Shown here piece after piece: positions 1-8,800 of a stretch of DNA of 11,755 nucleotides. This DNA is from Phoronis ovalis (Eukaryota; Phoronida; Phoronidae), in the NCBI GenBank assembly GCA_028565635.1, contig JAOXYB010050558.1, forward strand, positions 1 to 11,755. Reading direction: 5' to 3'. A program made the position numbers and the translations under genes. Within the stretch, counting starts at the first letter, position 1, and each line of letters opens with the position of its first letter. Below the pieces are notes generated by a model that had not been told where the DNA came from, searched no databases, and saw only the letters and a program-made list of their open reading frames with translations.

Positions 1-102
1 GGTTTGCTACCACAAGCTAACATTTTGGATTGGGTTCCGCAGCACATCCCCGTAGTCAAAAAACCTTGAGTACCCCCCCCCCCCGGGAACAGGTAACCTA
101 CC

Positions 103-251
103 AGCTTCCAACATTTGGCGCAACAGTGTGACAGCGTAACAGATAGTGGTGTTATGTATTAGCTTCCAACTTTTGGTGCGACAGTGTGACAGCGTAATAA
201 ATAGTGGTGCTATGTATCAGCTTCCAATTTTTGGTGCAACAGCGTGACAGT
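103..251. repeat. 58-bp tandem repeat, about 2.6 copies
   Basis: AGCTTCCAA recurs at 103, 161 and 219, an exact period of 58. The units share AGCTTCCAAC.TTTGG.GC.ACAG in order and differ by a few substitutions; the third copy breaks off near 251. It sits just after a run of 12 C (73-84). Confidence 0.85.
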
Positions 252-1643
252 ACGACGTTATTATTAACCCACATTTTACATGAGTGCACCCAGGGAAATG
301 CCGGATTTTTTTTAAATTAGTGAGGAATACTAAAAGTTGATACAGATATATCGCTATTCAAATAAGTCTTAATTTCATGACAACTTTAAATTGTATAGAG
401 TGTGTGCTAAGAAATGATTTATTAATAGTAAATCTCAAAATACTACTGACAAGGTGGATCGTTCAGGATGTTCTTGTCGACCAGTTTCATTTCCAAATTC
501 AACACAAAGTCAGAATGAGATTCATTACTAGATTCCGGGACTATTATATTCTTAGTTATAATAATCGCAAGTAAGTCACAAAAAAATAGAAATCAAAATT
601 CTCTAAGACATATCAGGTTGAAAAAAAGAGTCAGACTTTTCATGGATTGGGAAATGAGTTATGTTCTTATACCATGCAATAGCAAAGATGCATCCATAAA
701 GATCAATATAGAGTAATTAGACATCAAAACAATCTATATTTATATAATAATTCCTCGAAAATACAATAGTACTTAATATATGAATCTTTTAAAAGCCTGT
801 AATATTCTTTTTTGTAAACAAATAACAGTATACATATGAGAAATATAAATATAGTTGACATAGTTACTGAGAATTTTTTTTTAAATATACAACAATCCAT
901 ACATAACAAAACATAGGTTACTACAAAAAGAGTACACATAGGTATAGATGAGGAAAAAATTGAAGCAATGAAAAATCTATGAAACAAGGATACGTAAAAA
1001 GGGCATATTATGTTAAGTGTACCAACAATCTTATCTGGATACATTCTGAAAATTTAAGTTAGATATTTTTTCTTAAAAATATATAATTCGTACACCTCTA
1101 GGTATAATTTTCACCAAGGAAATTCTTAAGCCAACATATTCAAATGAAATGGTTATTTGATAAATACATCCAAAATAACTCTCTGCCCATTTTGTGTTTA
1201 CTTAAAAATTTGAAACCTTCATATGTATGCGAATACAAAAATATAACTTCGAACCCAAAAGACCTCTAAAGTCGAACATTTATCCATAATCTGTTTATTA
1301 CAACCCAGGTAAATAATGATTAAGCAAATTGATTGTCACATGTGCTCAAAACTTGCAACTGTAATTAGAAATGAGCCTGTTACATTTAAGTACACACTAT
1401 AATACAGAAATCGTACATCATTTTCATGTTTATACTCCAAATTTTCAACAGTTTTCATGACTTAACATAAAAACAATTATAACAAAATTTCTCTATGAAG
1501 TGCCTTTAGCCGTTTAAATATTTAATTTTATTGTTTAATTAAAAACAGTATTTTTTTTTCTTTTAGTTGAAATAAGTATACACAATGATGGCATATACAC
1601 AAAAATATCAGTTTTTAATAAAATAATTTCATATGGTTGGTAA

Positions 1644-1825
1644 GATAATTCCATAATGATAATTCTGACCAAATAAATAACAATATTTGCACATGACATT
1701 TCACCTTGCCATCTGGTGGTGAAAATAGGGATAGTTATCTGAAGAAATCTTCTGATAGGTGATGAAATGCCACATGCAAAATTTGTTATTTACTTGATGT
1801 GTCAGACTTGTCATTGTGGAAATAT
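1644..1825. repeat. Imperfect palindromic element (MITE-like)
   Basis: The left arm (about 1644-1707) pairs with the right arm (about 1756-1825) with small gaps. Matching blocks include AAATAAATAACAA with TTGTTATTTACTT, CATGACATTTCA with TGAAATGCCACATG, and TTCCATAATGA with TCATTGTGGAA. Nested hairpins occur inside: TTTCACC/GGTGAAA (1699-1705 and 1718-1724), and TATCTGAAGA with TCTTCTGATA (1736-1757, one mismatch). No ORF. A non-autonomous DNA transposon relic is the likeliest origin. Confidence 0.65.
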
Positions 1826-2759
1826 CAGTTATTAATTATATCACAAATATCGAATGCTTTTCAGTATACCAGCAGCAGGCATAACAGTTCAACTAAACAA
1901 TAACTTTGTACAAGATCCAATAATTTGAATATTACATGCATTTTTGATTAAATTTTCAATAAAAATGGTATAGATAAAAATGGCATTAATTTGTGAAATT
2001 ATATGAATACGAATGCGGAAATATCAGTTATATGGGCATTATGGTGGGAGCAGGGGGCTATATCAGTAATTTAATATTAATATATATTAGAATTTGTTTA
2101 CTACACGCAAAAAAATAAAAATAAACAATTCATCTCATATGGTCAATTTTTTTTTATAACAATCAATAATAATATTTTTTTACCATATATGAATAATTAA
2201 ACTCAGTATAAATTAAATCTTAAATTAAAATAAGCATTAATTAAAATCTTCAAAATAAATTTAGTTCATGATAAAACATGAATCTTGGCTTTTTATAAAA
2301 CTATTTTTCATGACAATGATTTTTGGATCTTTGTACTGCTACATACCTAAGGTTAACAGGATAACTGTTTTCAGTCTTAAAAAGCAGAAATTACTAACAT
2401 TAAGGATATCATTGTCGATAATTAAAGTCATATTTTTTTAACAAAAATCTTGAAGCTAAGAGAACTGCCCCAGAAATCTAATTTCTTTCAAAACTGTCTC
2501 ATGTGGATAGAAAATAATATATCTTAATCCAGTCTATATGTAATATACATCTCAAGTACTAAATTACATGTTACAGAAAACTTTCATTTTAACGAAGTAA
2601 TCACATTTTAGGATACTATTCTGTGTGATTATCTTTCATTCTTTATCAAACAAAATTTCCAAACTGCTTTTTTGCATGTTGAAAACAAAAGATAATGGTA
2701 GCACTTTTAAAAATATTTATGAGTGAAGCTATGATAACCCTTTTTCTTTATTAATATCA

Positions 2760-2851
2760 TTATGATATACTTTCTTTATTCGTTTGTTGTTCATCCCAGT
2801 ATTTGTAGTTGATTTGCAAATGTTGCAGTAGCTCGGGGATGCCTAAAAATG
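2760..2851 (-). CDS. PDE8 exon 11: last coding exon and stop
   Basis: The exon's acceptor is ttgtttcag. Two bases complete A431, then [18 protein letters not shown] is followed by an 11-residue tail and TAA at 2762-2760. [18 protein letters not shown] aligns with FVDLPDLMQHLDNNFKYW of human PDE8A (from memory). The tail [11 protein letters not shown] is divergent and a little shorter than the mammalian one. A minus-strand AATAAA (2752-2747) lies only 8 nt past the stop; it may be a coincidence of AT-rich DNA. Confidence 0.92.
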
Positions 2852-5800
2852 CTGAAACAAATAACAGAAAAAAATTGCATTATAAATACATACTTGTGAC
2901 ACAATGTCATTCTGCAATGACATGACTTTGATGTAAATAGATTATTTGCCACCTGTTGCAAACTCAAACAGTCTCTTTCTGCCAATGAACAGTGACTTTT
3001 CTGTGCGCTCATTTGATTTACTCCGGCATTAATTCACAAAACACAGAATTTAGTTACCATTTGGGTTCATTTAAATGAAAAACATCACTGGTTTAAACTG
3101 ACAGTCGCTTCTGACAAAAAAAAATTGAAATAGAAACTATTTCCATCTTACAAATACACTTTATCATAAAACAATGTTGTTTGATGTTTACAACATATAC
3201 AAACAAACCTATTTCTTCAACATTAGGAAACACAGGACACAAAAATTAGAAAATTAAACATCAACTGCAGCTAGTTGGTCAACTTTAAGAAATGAAACTT
3301 TTAAATGATTTGGAATAGCATTTTTGCTTACCATCCATAGTTTCAAACATGTTAGTTATAAAATAATCAATAAAGCTGATTTGGGACTTTGGTATACTGC
3401 AAGTCTTGCGGTCAAACACAGGCATTACCACAGGCAATCCATTTGCCTTTTCTTCATCTGTCTGAAATCATTAATGCAAGCTTAGTAAGTCAACTAGCAA
3501 ATGTCCAAACATTTAAATATTTTACCTTTTAAACAGCTTTCTACATAAAACATGGATGTCAATTTTTCTCCCTCACAAGCAGAATATAAATCATGAACTC
3601 AATGGGTTCATCATACAATTTAGTTTTAAAAGACTTCTAGAAACAGTACAAGAAGCTTGTGATGGGAGTCTTGACAGGGGCTACATATCCAATTACATTA
3701 CGAGATACATCAGAAACAACTTCATATAGTACTTGGTAAGGCTATGACATATTTCGTTTGATTTAGCTGACAATTTTTAAATATTGTATTGGACATGAAA
3801 TAAGCTTGCATACAAAACGCAATGTTGTCACAAATTGATGAGTTATCTTTAATATATTCCAAAAACCTAACTTTAAACCTAGCTAACTTTAAATACCTGA
3901 TTAAAATATTCTTCAGCTATTCTGTACGCCCAATCCTTGCACATAGGAAGTGGCCGAAGTGGATTGGAGACATCGGCACATTTTATAATCATTCTTTTTA
4001 TTAGTGTTTTATTTTCACTTGTCATTAGCACACTGGCCGATACTGAACTGTCCGGAGAGCCCATGCCACCAGTTGACTGAAAACAGAAAAACAAAGCTTC
4101 ATAACTAGAACTACATTCAAATTAAATTAAATGTTTTTCTTTCAGATTCAGTAACTGCATAATGATTCATGTGAGAGAAGTGTTATAGTTAACTATACAT
4201 TACCAGAATTAATTTATTTATTGAAAGTGTTTTGATTGCTACAAGACATTATTATGACTAAACAAGATGACACATGGACATCAAAAACTATGGAGGCTTC
4301 ACCATGAAAAATTCCAGTTTTGTTGTTGACTAAAAATTTTTATAATAAGAAATTAGAATTCATGCCTTTGAACAAGATTGGGAAGCAGCAATTGTTGTGA
4401 TGATAAAAAGGGCAACAACAAATCCACATAATCTGACATTACTCCTAAGTCTCTACATGATTATTCCCAGCTTAGAACCTATACCAGAACATTGTGATCA
4501 TACAAACCAAACAAACAATTATAATGTGACACGTTACAAACTGATTTCATGCAAAAAAAACTGTGACATAAGACTCATCTGTAACTGAATGAAAGTTATG
4601 ATATGTCAGCATCGTTTCTTACCATTGCTTCATCTAGATCAGCATTTTTATGTCCTAGTTTCGTACAACAACTTTCAAATTTTGCTAGATGTTCAAAATG
4701 TTTTGACATTTCCGTGGCCAGGACCATATCTATGACCATTTGGCGCACTGTGCGGAAATCATTCCTAGAAATAATAACCATACAGTATTAATGTTAAGTT
4801 AAATGTTACATGAGAAAATATATAGTATTTACAGTTTTTCAAAAAAAACATTCTTATCGGAGAAACAAGGGCAGATCCATTATTCATATTTCATTTTTAG
4901 AAATGCCTTTCCCCTCTCCCATACAGCTAAAAGAGTAGCTTGTGTGCAGGCTAAAGAAGGACTAATTACATAATACAAGGATTTAATACATCGCTAGTTG
5001 ACATATTTACTCTTATTTGTAACAGCACTATCAATAATATTTTTAGTACTGAAAATAGAAATATATAAAAATAGAATTTTGAACCCCTAAACTAATTGTA
5101 TTTAAACATGACTAAACACAATTAAAACAAATTATAATTTATCATCACTTTTTTAGGCAATTTGAGTGGAAAAACATCAGTTTAAAAAAAAGTACAACCT
5201 ATACAGTATTATTCAGACTAAGCCCAGCCTACTAAAAGAGGCTATAACACCAACTCACCTATCTAGATTTTTAAATATATTAACTCTGTCATCTGCAGAT
5301 GTAATTCGGAATGATAAAGCTGAATGGTGACTTTCTAACACCGCACTGAAATGAGATCATAGTTATCTGTTTTTATGTAATAACAAAGAACATTAACAGA
5401 CACTGTTTAAAACATTCTGTTTGAAAGTATTAAAACACTTAAAATTTGTTATAAAAACACTTTTCCAACCATCTTACTATATATAAATAATTTTGTCCTT
5501 TCTGCCTTCCTCAATTTTTCTTTTAAGTAAAATAGCAATTTTAATTAAAATGCTAAAATATTTCAATTCTTATATATTGTCCAGCAAATTTCTTTCACAC
5601 TTGTTTCATTGTATTTTGATATGTTACTTTTATCTAGAACTTATAATTATATGCTTAGGTCAAGTTCCTTTTTTCAGATTTTATAATATGTTCATTTATT
5701 CTGTGCCAATTAAATAAACTTACACATCATTATACAGTAAAGCCAATTCACTGCCGGCATTGATTAAGAATGCATTTGTTTTCCCAGGATGCCCGGCATC

Positions 5801-8800
5801 GTGTATCACTGCCGCGATAAGCGAAGCCACACGGTCAGCTTGGTCCATAATGACCTACAAAACATGGATGTCATATTTCAAATGATTATTACATTTTTTA
5901 GTGAAAATTTTTGAATTCATGTGGTTTCAAAATGTGCACAAACTTATTTTAAAGATATTTCAGTACCCATTTCCATAAGTCTTATAATTTCATAAATTAA
6001 TACATCGGTTATAAATCCCCTTTTCAGTAATGACATATTCCACAGAATTTATGCCTTTTTCAAACGATTGTTATATTTTCAAAAATGTTTAGCTTATATG
6101 TCTTGACCAAATCGTGTAAAACTTTAAAAACCCGGGGTTTGCGAAACAACTTGATGGTGGTGTGAGGCCCATTGTAAAAAATCCTTAACCAATGGTAACC
6201 TTAAGAAATATACCCATGGTAAAAGTTTATCTGCAAAAAACACATCCTAGTCCCAGAAAACTAATCCCAGAAAACCTAGAAATATACAACCAAATGTACC
6301 CATTTGGCCAAAAGAGTAAAAATCCTGGAAATTTACACCCAAAAATGCAATACCCTTTGATAAATAATCATTTACTGAAAAAGTATACCCATTGTTAAAA
6401 TTTATGTGTAAATACTGAAGCATATACCATGACAAATATATACAATTTATAGTAAAAGTGAAGGTTGAAAAAGGAGGCCCATCGGGCTGCACATCTATAA
6501 GTCGCTGTGAACATCAGCGCCCTTCTCTTCCAAGACTATACAACTCTTCATACCCACAGACCCATATAAATAGTCACACTTGTAATGCTTGTCTTCCTGA
6601 AATGGTACAAGGTCATTTTTCAATTTTAATTATTTAACTGTTTTAGCTTACTTTTAATTTATCCTTCTCTAAAAAGTAAGCTGTAGCATGCATGACATCT
6701 GCTGCATGCGTTGAGTTATGATATGTATTCGAAGACAAATAATTCCGCTCCATCACACGTAACCAATTCATTAAAACAGTTTCGCTTATTCTTAAAAATT
6801 CTAAAACGCCAAATCTACAGAACAGCTTTAGTCCCAGGAACACCAAAGGTCTGAAAAAAGAGAAAATATTAATTGAACCCACAGCTTTTTATTACCTTAA
6901 CTAATTAATATGGTGTAAAGTATAACATTGTGGTGGAATGCAACACAGTATCAGGAGACAGCGAATTTACAATGGAATTATAGGTAGCTCTATCTACTAA
7001 CATAGACAGCTAGGTATTGCATGACTGGTTGAGTTGTTAGTTTCCGTTATCTATGCCTTAGCAGAAACAATTACATCACTTAGTGATGCTGCTGCTTAAA
7101 TGAGGTTCTGATTTTAGCTAAGGATAAAAATAGAAAAACCAGTCCTGCAATACCTGTTTTTCTTAATGGATATAGTAACGTACCTGTTACTTCATTTTTA
7201 TTTTATAGTTTCCTGTTTTGATAATATTGCTTACCGTTTTTCTGTAATCCTCTCGAGTTCTAACACATCAAAGTCCCAACTTTCTTCATTTTCTAACTTT
7301 TCTTTAATTTCTGTTGGAATCTGTGTGGCAGTAATACTTTGTGAAGGACTTGGTGAATACCGATGAACTACAAAATCAACATATGTCAGAAGCTATTAGT
7401 TGTTCAATTTTGTATGTACACAAATTGACAGCAAGTAGTCGTATAATATATTTCCTATTAAGCAACTGTTTATCAGAGAAAAAGATTAACAATAACAACA
7501 GTTTCCGCAAACCTCTAAGTGTATGCTACATACCTGGTGGTAAAAGGAGTACTTACTGTGCTTGCTGATCTCAGACCCCTGCACCGATGACCGCCTCCTG
7601 ACACCCTGCTGCATATAAAATAAACAAGAATCTATGTGATTTCACGGTAACTCTAAATCCTGCAGTCAAAGGCTAAAAATTGTGCAACATTGTTGTTGAT
7701 TGCCAAATAACATAAGCAACTTAATGAATAGTCTATGTACTGAATCAATGTGTCACATGTGTTGGTGGCCTTGTGAGATAACACACGTCAGTTACTTGGT
7801 TACAAACAGTACAATATTTTATTGCATTCTGTTCAGCTTTTTAACAGTTATAGTACAGGACTATAAATATTATCCATGCAACATCTAAGTGTATACAGAA
7901 CAGAATCAATGCAAACATCTGGGTACAATTGCATAACGTGCACAACGGATTCTTAACAGCTACCAAAAAAAAGCAAATTTGTACAAAGCTTTGTGAAACC
8001 GGGCCCAGTGCATGTTACTTGATCATTAACTGTTTTTACTTAATAAGGAAATCCTTTAACTTGGGGCTAAATAGTCTTTTGCCATTTTCATATGGCTCAT
8101 TTATCTCAGTTAAGACACACTAGGTTTACAGGGTGATTGCAAAACAATTGTTATTTTTTTCTGCGCCTTGCGTGGCACATTTGACAGTAAGTAATGAGCA
8201 GTGGCTTCAAAATGGGTTCTAATCATTCCCCTTTGATCAGAAAAATCTATCATTATATTGCATGTAGTAGGTAGTATGCGAAGTAATACTTTTGGTTAGA
8301 CACTTAATCATGTTATAACACTGGCAGAATATGCCTGCAGCATTTTTATAAAAAAAAACAAACAAAACAACACCAATACCTCCGATATAATGCACCTTTT
8401 TCATCAAGTTGTAGCTACCATATTGGCTGAGGCATGCTGAGAGAGGAGCCAATAAGCTGCTAGCTGTCGTATTGACTTACAGGAGGTACACTAGGACAGG
8501 TGCAGGTGTTAAGATGCGGTCGAGCAAGAGCAGGGTCCATTATCATTCATGCATATTATATTATATTAATATTTGCAAGCACAATCATCTGGCAGGTGAA
8601 ATCACAACACAGATTAAACAAAACATGCAATGGGTAACCATCTTTGAAATAGTAAACATTTTATTTCCTAATATATGTATCAGGTTCTTGGAATTCTTGG
8701 TGTTCATAACCAAATGCTATGCTTTATTTTCTAGATATGGTTCATAAATTGTTTCTAGTAAATAGGTTTGCAGATTATTATTGTGGAACATACATACATG

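Larger units (their letters stand above)
1..2759. other. 3' flank of the PDE8 gene; no supported gene
   Basis: On the minus strand this stretch follows the stop codon, so its right end must contain the 3' UTR; I cannot place the cleavage site. Minus-strand AATAAA hexamers occur at 2752-2747 and 1532-1527 among others, none with a distinctive context. The DNA is very AT-rich. Its supported contents are a 12-base C run (73-84), a 58-bp tandem repeat (103-251), and a palindromic element with repeated AAATATCAGTT motifs (1603-2080). Short ORFs are present but have no coding character. Confidence 0.6.

Noticed and set aside
377-574. 65-codon plus-strand ORF
   Set aside because: Short, AT-rich and without recognisable features.
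724-1044. 106-codon minus-strand ORF rich in hydrophobic residues
   Set aside because: It lies in very AT-rich DNA, where F, I, Y, L and K codons arise by composition. No family motif, splice context or promoter was seen.
2747-2752. Minus-strand AATAAA 8 nt after the stop codon as the poly(A) signal
   Set aside because: It would leave an unusually short 3' UTR and the hexamer is frequent by chance here; not supported without transcript ends.
4603-4791. Plus-strand ORF opposite exon 8 (similar shadows at 3822-4004 and 7166-7366)
   Set aside because: Antisense shadow of a well-supported PDE8 exon.
5724-5854. Reading HDAGHPG as proof of a dead enzyme or pseudogene
   Set aside because: Metal ligands and all other catalytic residues are intact and the 460-residue spliced frame has no internal stop.
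6192-6492. Overlapping ORFs on both strands in the exon 5-6 intron
   Set aside because: They come from the A/C-rich repeat block. The predicted peptides are repetitive and resemble nothing known.
8478-8560. Possible cryptic minus-strand exon ending at a GTAAGT donor near 8480
   Set aside because: No pyrimidine-rich AG acceptor lies upstream at a useful distance, and the translation is unlike PDE8.
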